From Anodontia alba (lineage: Eukaryota; Mollusca; Bivalvia; Lucinida; Lucinidae), in NCBI GenBank assembly GCA_964016985.1, contig OZ024831.1:78718263-78782262 (forward strand): a stretch of 64,000 nt of DNA, given 5' to 3'. The notes under the pieces are model-generated. The model was not told where the DNA came from, did no database searches, and saw nothing but the letters and a program-made list of their open reading frames with translations. A program made the position numbers and the translations under genes. Below are positions 11,690-22,161 of this stretch, piece after piece (the first letter of the stretch is position 1; each line of letters opens with the position of its first letter).

Positions 11690-12565
11690 GTTATAGTAAA
11701 GTAAAGTAAAGTAAAGTAAACTTTATTCAGCATTCAGTCCTAAACATAGAACTATAACTGAAGACATATAAGTAAACAAACACAATTATTTACAAAACAA
11801 CACCTCAACTGCACTACAGACATTTAGGACATTAAATGTAGATATATTCAAAACACAATAGATATGTCAAAGAGTCATTAAATCTTATTGTGTTAACAGG
11901 TTATTTCGCTGAGGACTGGCGGATGTTCAAACAATTGTCAATAAACACAAGAAGAAGAGAAAGGATCTCTGTATCTTCCGAGCTCATAAGAAATACAAAC
12001 TGATCCCAAGATGTTAATTTATCGAAATCTATTATGAAAGAATTAATTGCATTGAAAAACCTGTGCCTTAATTCAGAACAAGCAGTACACTTCATAACAA
12101 AATGAAATTCATCTTCAACTGAGATATTATCATTACATATTTTACAAAACCGTTCGTCAGCTGGTAGATTTTTATAACGACCTCTTTCAATCTCTAGTCT
12201 ATGATTAGAAATGCGTAGCTTTGAAAAATTGAAAACAACATGTTTATCTAAATTCAGATTGAGGTATTTTTTTGATTTATAAGATGATTTAAAGTTCTTA
12301 AACATTTGTAATTTTTCAAGCTTCCTTCCATTATTGACTACTATCTCACCAGATATGGCTTTCATAAAATAGTCACTATATCTATATGTAAGTTTGCTTT
12401 TAACTGCTTTTAGAAGTTTCTTTATAGAAAATGTGCCTCTGTTGTCCCAAACTTGTCCAAAACCCAATAACTTTAAAAAACACTTAATTTGTTCATTATA
12501 AGTAGACATGTTATATGATTTCTCAAGAATCTGACTTGGGCGACCTTCTTCCAAAATTTCTCAAA
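11690..12565 (-). mobile_element. Non-LTR retrotransposon, 3' fragment
   Basis: The end of a LINE on the minus strand: the C-terminal part of ORF2, a short 3' UTR, and a (TTTAC)n tail (seen as GTAAA repeats at 11696-11720). The 5' part is missing, which is the usual outcome of incomplete reverse transcription. A microsatellite tail rather than poly-A points to the CR1/L2/RTE side of LINE diversity; the clade is not certain. Confidence 0.8.
11901..12554 (-). pseudogene. LINE ORF2 C-terminus with CCHC zinc motif
   Basis: An open frame of 217 residues with no reverse-transcriptase catalytic motif left. It carries the downstream block LRISNHRLEIERGRY (about residues 113-127). A Cys-x2-Cys-x10-His-x4-Cys motif follows (C137, C140, H151, C156), with ELRHRFF after it. 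This C-terminal zinc region is typical of endonuclease-type LINE proteins and may bind template RNA. The first Met is not a real start, as the protein would have continued upstream. The open frame suggests a fairly young insertion. Confidence 0.8.
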
Positions 12566-13340
12566 CTGTTGCACTCTGCTTTACAAAGTGGCCTTTAAAT
12601 GACTTCTCTTCCTAAATGGGTGGATTTATTTTAAAATGATTTCAGAGGAATGTTCTTTTGGGTATTCATCTATCAGAATTGCTCAGATCATTCTGTTCTG
12701 CTGAACTAGATGGCAGCAATTTAAAACAGAAAAATGTTTAAATGACTTCTTCCTCTAAAAACTTAAGATATACGGGGAGACTTTTTACGGCCACCACATG
12801 GCACAACACCAGCTACATTAGAGTAAAATAAAAGTCAAAACTTTGGAAACAAAGAACACACAAATTCATGAAAATCAGAGACTTGGTATGATTGAGTCTC
12901 TTCAAAGGCTGTACATACCCCCTAGTGCCGGCTTAAACGGTATTTGATTTTCAAAATAGCCAGGATGGGCTCAATAATCCCAAAGAAAGTAAAACATAAC
13001 CTGCACTATGATGATGTACAGGGAGACTTTTATGGCAGACACACGGCACAATACCAGCTACAGTACAGTAAAATATAAGTCAAAAAGGATTGCCTTTGGA
13101 AACAAAGAACACATAAATTCATGAAAATCGGAGACTCGGTTTGATTGAATCTTATGCAACACTTTAGTTTGCAAGGCTGCATATGCCCCTTAACGCCGGC
13201 TTTAGTGGTATTCGATGTTCAAAACACCAGGATGAGCTCAGTGATCCTAAAGGAAACAATATATAACCTGCACTATGATGATGTACAGGGAGACTTTTTA
13301 CGGCCACCACATGGCACAACACTAGATAAAGTAGAGTAAA
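12566..13340 (+). repeat. ~250-bp tandem repeat, about 2.5 copies
   Basis: ACAGGGAGACTTTTTACGGC-like starts recur at about 12774, 13018 and 13282, followed by CACATGGCACAACACCAGC and AATTCATGAAAATCRGAGAC. The segment 12566-12770 before it has no recognised feature. A small frame at 13145-13339 lies in the repeat and is not a gene. Confidence 0.7.
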
Positions 13341-13837
13341 ATAAAAGATCAAAAATAGCTAAAATAGTTCTGATTGGAAAAAATAAGATGGCCGCCATCT
13401 TGAAAATCTATTTTTTGCTTCTTCTCCTCAACCCAAAGACCAACTGACTCGATAGAGAGCATCAGGGTGACTTATAGATAGAAAATTGCTAAAATCGTTC
13501 CGCTTGGAAATCCAAGATAAAGCGACAATCTGGGATATCTGTTTTTCACTTCTTCTCCTGAATCCAAAGGCCAATTAACTCAAAACTTAGTAGGAAGCAT
13601 TAGGAAGACTGGTAGATCAAAAATAGCTAAAATTGTTCCGATCAGAAATTCAAGATGGCTGCCATCTTGAAAATCAATTTTTTGCTTCTTCTGAACGCAA
13701 AGGCCAATTGACTTGAAACTTGGTAGGAAGCATTGGGTGATTTGTAGATCAAAAAATAGCTAGAATCCTTCCGATTGGAAATCCAAGTTGGCTGCCTTGG
13801 TGGCCAATTTGAAAATCTATTTTTCGTTTCTTCTCCC
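13341..13837 (+). repeat. ~144-bp AAGATGGCCGCC tandem core fragment, left half
   Basis: Units of the E5/E7 type (AACTTGGTAGGAAGCATC, GTAGATCAAAAATAGCTAAA, AAGATGGCCGCCATCTTGAA). Neither the 5' hairpin nor the 3' end of the parent element is present. The array is cut at TTCTCCC by the LTR-like insertion and resumes at 16173. Confidence 0.8.
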
Positions 13838-16172
13838 TGTTACGCCCTAGGGCGGTCAGGACGGAACCGATGGTGATTTCCTGTTTAATGAGACTCCGGT
13901 TTGGGCTTTGCCTATACGTACCACTACACAGAAACTCTAACAATGTTAGATTTTATAACTTTTTTCTTACATATATATATACAACATATAATAACATGAA
14001 TTGACACTAATTAACTATTACACACACACACACACACACAAAAATAACAGTCTTGACATACCCCAGCTATACTCTTCGCGTCGGCTACGGTAGCCCAACA
14101 CAGGTGGTGACTGATATGTTTTACAATTTGACTAACTTGATAGATTAGCCAAATTGTTTAACAATATCAATACGATTCCACCCAAGTGTGCTGAACCCTG
14201 GACCGATGCGAAGAGAATATGCTGGGTTATCTTCCCGAATTCTTTATGTTACTACGGGCCCTTTAGTTATATTTTCACTTTTATAATAAGTTTTCTCCTT
14301 TAAGGATTCTGTTTATTTTTATAGATTTATTCTATATTCTTCATATTTTTGTTGATGGTTGAATAACCATTTAACCATTAATTTCTAGGTGAACTGGTGC
14401 CTTTGCTGCCGTACATTTCACACAAATTGGTTAATTTTTCCTCGCCTCTATGGGCGTCACATCTTTCAGCCTCTAAGGGCCTGTGTGAAGTGATCTGAAG
14501 GGCTATAATAAAAAAAAAAGACATAACAATTACTAGATAGAATTACACCACCATATGATGAAGCTTGCCGTATGACTACATATATATTCAATCAACAATG
14601 ACGCTATACGTCGCTGGATAGTGTGACGTCATTGGCGTCGCAGCTGAATCCTCGACGTCTATTATCGACGTCGCCGTGAGTCATCCGCGGCTTCAATCCA
14701 ATTGTCGACGTAGGCGCAGTCGACAGCTAGTTATTACCAGCTCTCGGCAGCGTCGCTTCTCGACGTCATATGCAGAACTCCATATTATTACATATTATTA
14801 CATAACAGTAATAAATAAAATTAGGGACAAGACATTTGAAATGCACACAGATAGCAACCAGAGCAAAGACATTTTATCCGCTCTACCTGGGATCAGGACA
14901 TTTCACATCAGGGTCATGACACATCAAATACCCATGGCTAAACTGACATTTCGATTGTCAACCCATTATTATGACATTTCAACCTTCTAGTATTTGGGAC
15001 CCGACATTTGTACTGTTGACCCAAATGTCATTCACTAATAAATGTCAACCCCTAACATATCATATAGTACATACAGCTTTACGGTATATTTTGTCTGCTG
15101 CATCAGGGCAAAAAATTTGAGCAGACGAAAAAATATTTACAAATTAATGATTTTAACTTTACTAAATTATGTTGCCCGGTCCTATGTAACCGCGAATGCT
15201 TGCAATTTTTCTGTTTTTAAAATTTAACAATAAAGGTTATTTTAGACTGCACGTACACTGGGCAGGCTTGGTCCTCTAAGCGTCTATTTGCCCATATTCT
15301 GTGCCGTCTTTCGCGAAGAGGGCATAAATTACCTATATGCGTGTCTGTCATGCGTGTATGCCTTCATGTCGCGAATTTGATGATAATCGCAATGCTCCTA
15401 TGTGCTCATCGGTAAGTCTGGCTCTGCTCTGTTCACAAGTCCCCCTATATTTTGTGTCTGCCATAAAGCACTGATCAGACTGAATATACTGTAGTCTGAT
15501 CAGCGTCCTTTATAGCCACATCATTCCCGCAAAATGAAGACACCGACTAGACCGAATTTGCGCTTGATAGGAAAGACCCCGATAAGACTGATTATACTGC
15601 TCAGCCTGCTCAGTGCCTTTCCCATACACCTCCTGTGCTGGGAAAAACCGCACCAGCCTGTAACATTTTTGCGCAACTGGTAAGCATACGTGAACAAATC
15701 TAAACAATAAAATGCAGAACCGTACTACCATGCGTCTGTTATATAGACTGTGTAATCAACAATTCGCAGGTTTTAAATCAGACAGTAATTCATTTCTGGC
15801 CCTTCAGACCTTGCAAATAAAACCTACAAACTGATGACTAACACTAAAATTATCAAAAGTAATAAATATTCACTCACCAAAATGAATCCCATATAACCGA
15901 GAACTGGTGTCCTATGACACTCCTGTGTACAATTTCGCCCTTATGGGAATCATTTACAGTGGAGTTTATATAGGGCCGGTATTACGCCACCACGTGGATT
16001 ATATGCGTGTTACACGGGCAACCTGTGTACTTAAGTTATTTATGGTAACATCGCATGATGTTTTACTAGCTACGTAGGGTTAAGGCGAAAATGGCCTTAT
16101 GTAGGTGAAAAGGTACCCTACGCAAGAAAAAAGAAACTGTCCCCTTCGGTGTTCCCTTTCTGTGTCGTCACA
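13838..16172. mobile_element. LTR-like insertion (probable solo LTR), 2.3 kb
   Basis: Starts TGTTACGCCCTAGGGCGGTC and ends GTGTCGTCACA, with the 5-bp duplication CTCCC on both sides (13833-13837, 16173-16177). TG...CA ends with a 5-bp target duplication are the signature of an integrase-inserted LTR element. I find no internal second copy of the ends and no gag or pol, so a solo LTR left by recombination is the best reading; a non-autonomous element is the alternative. A TATA-like TTTATATAGGG lies at ~15967. A hairpin with arms CTGATCAGACT/AGTCTGATCAG is at 15471-15503. Orientation cannot be decided. Confidence 0.65.
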
Positions 16173-16390
16173 CTCCCGAAAGGAAAGGCTAATGGACTTA
16201 GAACTTGGTAGGAAGCATCAGGGTGACTTGTAGATCAAAAATTGCTAAAATTCTTCTGATCTGAAATCCAAGATGGCCACATATATAGAGGCCTTCTTGA
16301 AAATCTATTTTTCGTTTCTTCTCCTGAACCTAAAGGTCAGTTGACTAGAAACTTAGTAGGAAGCATCGGGATGACTAGTTGATAAAAAAA
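16173..16390 (+). repeat. ~144-bp AAGATGGCC tandem core fragment, right half
   Basis: Resumes with the CTCCC duplication and GAAAGGAAAGGCTAATGGAC, in register with the interrupted unit at 13837. About 1.5 units remain before an A-rich run at ~16384. Confidence 0.8.
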
Positions 16391-17144
16391 AAAAAGAAAA
16401 GTGTAAATACACCGCATCCAACTGTAATTCTGGATAATCGGTCTTATGACGCCGGATTACAGTATTTTTCATAGGATTCGCTGCCATTTGAAGAACCGCA
16501 TTAGACAATGGGTAGAAAAACTCATTAATTTAAAATACGAGGATAGATTGATCAGACATGAAAAGTAGCCTATCCGGATCTACATACATTCGTCTACTGT
16601 GCTTTCGACGTCTTTCAGAAAGTCGTTTTTTGCTTGACGCTTTACACAGAAGAAGTAAATTTGCAAATTTTTGTCATGATTTAATGCAAAACCGTTTGTC
16701 AAAACTACCTGTGTACAAAAAGTTTTATTCTAGTTATTGGTTTTTAACAAATCAAATATTTTCACTTTTTCCCATTGTAAAAATGAAGCCAAATCATGCA
16801 GAAATCTGTAGGGTAGGTAACTTGGAGACAAATTTTCAACAAGTTCCACTTGTTAAATTTTTCTGAAATTTTCACAATATTGTTGTTAAATGTCATTAAT
16901 TCAAATTCAGCAAAGAAAAGTAAAAACTATTTTTTTAGACAAAAATTCCAAAAAATCACTTTACTATAGAAATTGCATAGGTCAGACCAGCTTTTGGCAG
17001 TAACTTTTATTTTTGTGTAAATATTTGAGAACAAAACACAGAAACATAAAAGACAAATGGTTTCTGACAAGATATGGTCAACCAGTACAAAATATTTTTA
17101 TTTAAAATAAAACGCCAAGCAAAAAACGTCTTTTCAAAAAAAAA
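16391..17144. other. No recognisable feature
   Basis: AT-rich sequence with a 102-codon open frame (16558-16866, +) that I do not recognise. It has no family motif, flanking splice sites or low-complexity origin that I can point to. I regard it as chance. Confidence 0.4.
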
Positions 17145-17270
17145 AGGAATGTGCACAATACTGGTTAACCACTTAGAGGACTAAGCCTGCCCAGTAAACG
17201 TGTGGTTAGGTAAACTGACCGTGTTTGACATGACCCCATTGGGTTGACTGGGCCGTAAAACCTCAACACA
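17145..17270 (+). mobile_element. SINE, 5'-truncated
   Basis: Only the last ~125 bp of the family is present, from GGAATGTGCACAATACTGG to GTAAAACCTCAACACA, directly after a poly-A-like run. No clear target duplication. Confidence 0.85.
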
Positions 17271-17362
17271 ATCAACAATCTTTCCAAGAGATGTTGAAAG
17301 GACAGTGAACTGCCAAATCTTCAATTGATACATATACTTTGCTGAAATGGTCAAACACTCAA

Positions 17363-17671
17363 GCCAGCCTCGGTGGCTCAGTTGGGATGCTCCGTCCGAC
17401 TGGAGACAGGAGGTCGCAGGTTCAACCCCTGCCGAGGTCGGCAACATTCTTTCGTGGAGATTGATCATGAAATATTTTCTACGGTCATTCTCTGCCTTCC
17501 GCTGATTCAAGAAGGGCAGTTGTCAGTTTCTGGAGAAAGAATGTGCACAATACTGGTTAACCGCTTAGAGGACTAAGCCTGCCCAGTAAACGTGTGGTTA
17601 GGTAAACTGACCACGCTCGACATGACCCCATTGGGTTGACTGGGCCGTAAAACCTCAACACAAACAAAAAA
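17363..17671 (+). mobile_element. tRNA-derived SINE, full length
   Basis: Complete copy. The head has TGGCTCAGTTGGGATGC and the body ends AAAACCTCAACACAAACAAA. A perfect 12-bp duplication TCAAACACTCAA flanks it (17351-17362, 17672-17683). Confidence 0.92.
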
Positions 17672-17683
17672 TCAAACACTCAA

Positions 17684-18347
17684 AGAAAACATTGTTGTGC
17701 AGGCTGGGCCATACAAAAAGAAAGCATTCTTACCAGAAGGGGTCTACTTTTTCATTTTCTTAAAATTCATGACCAACTGGTGGATGAAAATGCATTTGAA
17801 AATGACCTTGGACCATAAACTGGCCGTTGCTGAGAACTTTTCACCAAGGAAACAAAGATAATGCACAATACACGAAATTTAAGGTAATGCCAGATAAAAC
17901 GGTAGCTTCTTGATTTACAACTGGCCAGTATTCTCGCAGACAAACACATTTGAAATGGTAAAACTTTACCTACACAGTCCAAAACCAAGTTATCAATACT
18001 ATAAATTGTCTTAGTTTTAATATATGAAGTATCTGAATGTATCGATCTCGTACAAGATCAAGCACTTCTGTATACTTGAAAGAATTCTTTAAATCTATGT
18101 ACTTTTAGCCACAGGTTTGATGTGCTTACCATTTGTTGCGGTGGTCGGTCGACATAAAGTGCACAAGGCTGTGACCTAATGTTTCTGCATCTACTTTATT
18201 GTGTTACTTGATTCATGTCTCCTATTTCACACCTGCTCTTCAATGTTACATACTTCCCTTAAACAGGTCCATGTGCAAATAAACAGGTATCATCACATGG
18301 CACCAACTTCTGCCTCAGTGTACATTATATATTTCCTTCATGCAGAT
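17684..18347. other. No recognisable feature
   Basis: About 660 bp of unique-looking intergenic or intronic sequence. Small frames exist on both strands, but none has conserved motifs or convincing exon borders. Confidence 0.45.
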
Positions 18348-18528
18348 TTGATCATGAAATACTTTCTAGGGTCATTCTCTCCCTTCCACCGATGCAAGAA
18401 GGGCAGTTGTCAGTTTCTGGCTAAAGAATGTGCACAATACTGGTTAACCACTAAGAGGACTATGCCTCAGAGTAAAAGTGTGGTTAGTCATTGGGTTGAC
18501 TGGGTGGTAAAATCTCAACACAAACAAA
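18348..18528 (+). mobile_element. SINE, headless and diverged
   Basis: Begins in the body at GATCATGAAATACTTTCTAG and ends AAATCTCAACACAAACAAA. The tRNA head is absent, and ~25 bp before the end is deleted (GTGGTTAGTCATTGGG). Older than the other copies by its divergence. Confidence 0.85.
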
Positions 18529-18539
18529 TTTTCATTTGG

Positions 18540-18850
18540 AGACAAATAGGTAGTCATGCGTAGCTGATTCCAAACCAGCGGAGTATCGGGACATTTTCTA
18601 CAAACCTTTACGCAAGATATAAAGGTAAGCGTGCATAAGCATGAGGAGCTAGTAATGAACAACTACGCAGTCATGTGGAGCTGAATACAAACCAGCGGAG
18701 TATTGGGACATTTGCTACGAACCTTTACAGAAGATACGAATGGTAAGTATGCGGCAATTTCATCCCAATACTCCGCTTTTTACAAAAGTGTGTAGCTCAT
18801 TCCAAATGTGATAGTAATTGTAGTGGTTTACTCACTCTCCACTTTGTTTT
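18540..18850. repeat. Fold-back repeat, left part
   Basis: Two direct copies of CAGCGGAGTATTGGGACATT-like sequence (about 18578 and 18697) and one inverted copy, CCCAATACTCCGC (about 18767). A further inverted copy AAATGTCCCAATACTCC lies at ~21112, beyond the inserted element E2. The parts look like one fold-back element split by E2. Confidence 0.55.
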
Positions 18851-19290
18851 CCATTTTTATACCCCGCCACACAATAGTGGCGGGGTATTATGGTTTCACG
18901 TTGGTCGTCCGTGAGTCCGTCCGTCATACGTCCGTCCGTCATACGTCCATCCGTCTGTTTTTCATTTCTGGATGATAACTTGAGTAAACATCAATGGATT
19001 TTCACCAAACTTGGTATGTGCATTGATATTGTGGAGATCTGGTATGGGATTGGTAATGGGCAAATTTCGTCAATTTTTGACGGTTATCTGCCTGAGACAC
19101 GCCCATATTTTTGTTTCCGGACTATAACTTGAATAAATAACAAGGGATTTTCACCAAACTTGCTATATGCATTGACATTAAGGAGATCTGGTTTGGGATT
19201 GCAAATGGGCAAATTTCGTCAAATATTTACGGAGTTATCTGCCCGAGACATGCCCATATTTTCGTTTCTGGATGATAACTTGAGTAAATA

Positions 19291-20573
19291 CGAGGGCGAG
19301 TCAATAAAAAATCAGCCTAACTTATTTCTGGGTGAGATTGATCTCTTCTTTTTCGGTGTAATTGCCCTCTAGAATGATGCACTTGGACCAACGGTGTTCC
19401 AGTGCCATCAGCCCAGAACTGTAAAGCCAGGGTCCTTGTCTCTGACCCACTCCTCAACTGCTGCCACGACTTCTTCATTGGATGGGAAATGACGTCCACG
19501 GATATCCTTTTTCAAGTTTGGGAATAGGAAATAGTCACTAGGAGCTAAGTCCGGAGAATAGGTGGGGTGCGGTATTAGCTTGTACCCATTCAGCTCAACA
19601 GCATCCATTGCAATTTTGCAAGTGTGGACTCACGCATTGTCCTGTTGGAGCAGAATCCCTTTGGAGAGTTTACCTCGGCGTTTTTCACGGATCATAGTTC
19701 TCAGTTGGTCGAGCATATTTGCATAATACGCAACTGTTATTGTACTTTTCTTTGCTAGAAAGTCCAACATAATAACGCCTTGTGCATCCCAAAATACAGT
19801 TGCCATCACCTTGCCAGCAGAGGGTTGCGTTTTGAACTTCTTTGGCCTCGGGGACCCCGGCCCTCCACTCTGGTGACTTTGAGCTTTATTCTCTGGCTCA
19901 TAATAATGGACCCAGGTCTCATCTACAGTCACCAGCCATGAAAGGGAATCATCTTCCTTTCACCTAAACCGCTTCAACAATGCGCTGTATACTGATGCAC
20001 TGGTTGCCATTTGCTCATTGCTAAGGGATTTTGGGACCCAATGGGCTGTTAGCTTGTGCATACCCAAGCGCTCATGTAAAGTTATTGAAATGCTACCATG
20101 TGAAATGTGTAATGCATTCGCTATTTCTTCCACCTTAATTCGCCTATCAGAGTACACCAGATCCCGTACTTTGTTACACATTTCTTCATCGGTGGCATCT
20201 GATGGGCGTCCAGACCTGGTTTTGTCTTCTAAAGAAGTTCTGCTGCGTTTGGATTCCCCAACCCAGAATTTAACTTGTGCATACGATGGTGCAGAAGACC
20301 CATAAACATTGGTCAACTCACAATGTATTTCCTGACCTGTTTTCCCTTTCAAATACAAGTACCGAATTACAGCATGGTACTCAACTTTTGACGAAAAGCT
20401 TACTTTTGCGTCGCTAGCCATGTTTGACATTCAATATCTTATGAGTGAATGACACGATAAGGGTGCAATTTTGCCCTCAGGCCTAAAACATGTATTGAAA
20501 CAAGGCATGAAAATCTTGGGTGTCTCAGTCAGTTGGAAATGGGATAGGCTGGTTACTTATTGACTTGCCCTCG
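19291..20573 (-). mobile_element. Mariner DNA transposon, copy 1
   Basis: A 1283-bp element with ~29-bp inverted ends starting CGAGGGCGAGTCAATAA (left) and CGAGGGCAAGTCAATAA (right, minus strand). TA is duplicated at 19289-19290 and 20574-20575. Removing it rebuilds the host unit GAGTAAATAACAAGG, seen uninterrupted at 19131-19145 and 20871-20883. A broken transposase on the minus strand fills most of it. Confidence 0.95.
19322..20430 (-). pseudogene. Mariner (DD34D) transposase, copy 1, inactivated
   Basis: Starts MASDAKVSFSSKVEYHAVIR near 20420. An HTH region follows, then the linker SGRPSDATDEEM and a second HTH containing NALHISHGSIS. The mariner motif WVPKSLSNEQ comes next. Catalytic Asp residues sit in TVDETW (~19920), LLQQDNA (~19640) and YSPDLAPSDY (~19560), the DD34D pattern of mariners. 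At least three lesions are visible: a TGA after KRFR (~19960), a TGA right after QQDNA (~19633), and a one-base loss after DPGF (~19430). Very similar to the copy at 51443-52784, which shows different lesions. Confidence 0.92.
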
Positions 20574-21139
20574 TAACAAGGCATTTTCATCAAACTTGCT
20601 ATATGCATTGACATTAAGGAGATCTGGTTTGGGATTGCTAATGGGCAAATTTCGTCAAATTTTTACGGAGTTATCTGCCCGAGACAGGCCCATATTTTCG
20701 TTTCCGGATGATAACTTTAGTAAATAACAAGGGATTTTAACCAAACTTGCTGTATATATTGACAGTAAGGAGATCTGGTTTGGAATTGCTAATGGGCAAA
20801 TTTCGGCAAATTTTTGCGGAGTTATCTGCCCGAGACACGTCCATATTTTTATTTCGGGATGATAACTTGAGTAAATAACAAGGCCTTTTAACCAAACTTG
20901 CTATATGCATTGATATTATCAAGATCTGCTTTAGGATTGTTATCTGTCCATTGATATTATCAAGATCTGGTTTAGGATTGTTATCTGTCCCTCCGTCATT
21001 TTCTTTCCAGACATTTTTGCAACGATAACTTTAATACATAAACAAATAATTGCTATGGCAGGGTATTATGCTTGCGGTGCTTTTATTCAGTCAACAATTG
21101 CTTTGTAGTAAATGTCCCAATACTCCACTTAATATTTTG

Positions 21140-21480
21140 TTCGTAGATATTCATAGTTGTAAGGGAATCCTTTGAAAATTTGAGGTAAGAGTGAGGATCT
21201 GGACCTCATTCTGAAGGAGAGAAGGTTCTGCTGGTATGGACGTGGAACGCTCCAATGGTGCAGTCAAGACAGCCTATGACATACAGGTTGATGGAAAGTG
21301 TGGGCCTGGAAGGCCATGGAAGCATCTGACAGAGAGGTATTGCAGAGAGTGAGAGCTATCTAATCTAATGATAGACACACCTGGAGATCTGGTGTGAGAT
21401 CTGCTATGCATACCTGGAAGGGGCCCACTGATGTAGATGTTGCCCCTGTATCTGCACATTGATGATGACCATGATGATAT
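21140..21480 (+). mobile_element. LINE-type retroelement tail fragment
   Basis: Translated in pieces it reads VERSNGAVKTAYDIQVDG, KCGPGRPWKHLTER, then TPGDLV and GRGPTDVDVAPVSAH. I associate this string with the C-terminal end of endonuclease/reverse-transcriptase retroelements common in invertebrate genomes. A two-base deletion (before VERSN) and stop codons break it. The upstream polymerase part is absent. Identification is from recall of the family only. Confidence 0.5.
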
Positions 21481-21582
21481 AGTGCATGCATTATGAAATC
21501 AACTTGACTCGAAGAATTTGTTGACAAATTCTGATTCTTTACAGATTCATTAAAGATATATTGAACATGTGCATGAAGAGGT

Positions 21583-21838
21583 TTGCTACTGGAAAAAATC
21601 ATTTTTGACAAAATGACTGCCACTTTAACTTTGCCTTTATGTATATCCATACATCTGTCTGTCTGTCTGTCTGTATTGGTTTTCCTAATCACGTACAACC
21701 TGAAGCAAATGTGCATTTTAATACATTGCTTTTCAGTACCCACAAGGCAGTCATTTCCTTGTGAGGGTGGGAGGGGGGTGGGGGGGGGGGTGGTGTGGGG
21801 GTGAGGATCTGATAAACACTGCTCATTTACATTTCTTG
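21583..21838. repeat. Low-complexity tract
   Basis: A (CTGT)4 microsatellite near 21655-21674 and a G-rich run at 21766-21806. No gene. Confidence 0.6.
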
Positions 21839-22021
21839 TTACCATAAATATTTGGACACTCATGCCTGAGCAAATAGGGTAGACCCAGATCAGACACTGC
21901 AGAATGTGGCAGGTGATCAAGGCCTGCATAGCCACTTGGCCAGTACTGTTTTTGTTTGATGACCAGAAATGTATCAATCTTTACATGTTATAGTGTCTGA
22001 ATATTTAAGGTAAATACAATA
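21839..22021. mobile_element. Small inverted-repeat element, diverged copy
   Basis: Shares end sequences (ATATTTGGACACTCATGCC on the left, TGTCTGAATATTTAAGG on the right) and a centre (GTAGACCCAGATCAGACACTG) with the better copy at 36921-37140. It sits about 40 bp upstream of an AAR2 exon. Confidence 0.55.
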
Positions 22022-22061
22022 GAAAAAAAAGTCTAATATTGTTTTTTGTTGGTAGTTGCAG

Positions 22062-22156
22062 GAGTGAATCAGGGGTACCTGATCCAAGAACAGGCTTCTT
22101 CTATGACTTCAAACAGAGAGAACTGCTCATCAGAAAGTGGGACAAATATAATGAAG
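22062..22156 (+). CDS. AAR2: AAR2 splicing factor, internal exon (first seen here)
   Basis: AAR2 is the chaperone that binds PRPF8 in the cytoplasm and hands over U5 snRNP for nuclear maturation. This 95-nt exon encodes about 31 residues of its N-terminal domain. It reads GVPDPRTGFFYDF then KQRELLIRKWDKYNE, matching the PRxGFF...RW stretch of animal AAR2 as I remember it. The acceptor is TTGCAG|G (an alternative AG lies six bases upstream, same phase) and the donor is AAG|GTTTGT. The exon starts with one base of a split codon and ends with G, which joins AT of the next exon to give Asp. The donor sits only 5-9 bases before the DIRS insertion. Confidence 0.9.
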
Positions 22157-22161
22157 GTTTG

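Larger units (their letters stand above)
18859..21082 (+). mobile_element. Hairpin-ended tandem element E2 (split by mariner)
   Basis: Starts with a near-perfect hairpin, TACCCCGCCAC ... GTGGCGGGGTA (18859-18887), then (GTCCGT)n. The core has ~150-bp units holding GATGATAACTTGAGTAAATA, TTTTCACCAAACTTGCTATA and GAGTTATCTGCCCGAGACA. It ends near ATGGCAGGGTATTATGC. No protein coded. The 3' boundary is approximate. Confidence 0.7.

Noticed and set aside
16558..16866. 102-residue ORF, +
   Set aside because: No recognisable family, no neighbouring exon signals and AT-rich context. Length is within chance for 64 kb in six frames.
17181..17510. 109-residue frame, minus (also 4905-5170 and 55985-56242)
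   Set aside because: Lies wholly on SINE copies; similar peptides appear wherever the SINE occurs.
17740..17830. Frame reading LPEGVYFFIF considered as an upstream AAR2 exon
   Set aside because: Weak resemblance to the IPPGIHFLHY block, but the residues after it do not match AAR2 and no in-phase donor is apparent.
21360..21977. 205-residue minus-strand ORF
   Set aside because: Spans a LINE tail fragment (coding on +), a (CTGT)n/G-run and a MITE; composition is low complexity and no domain is seen.
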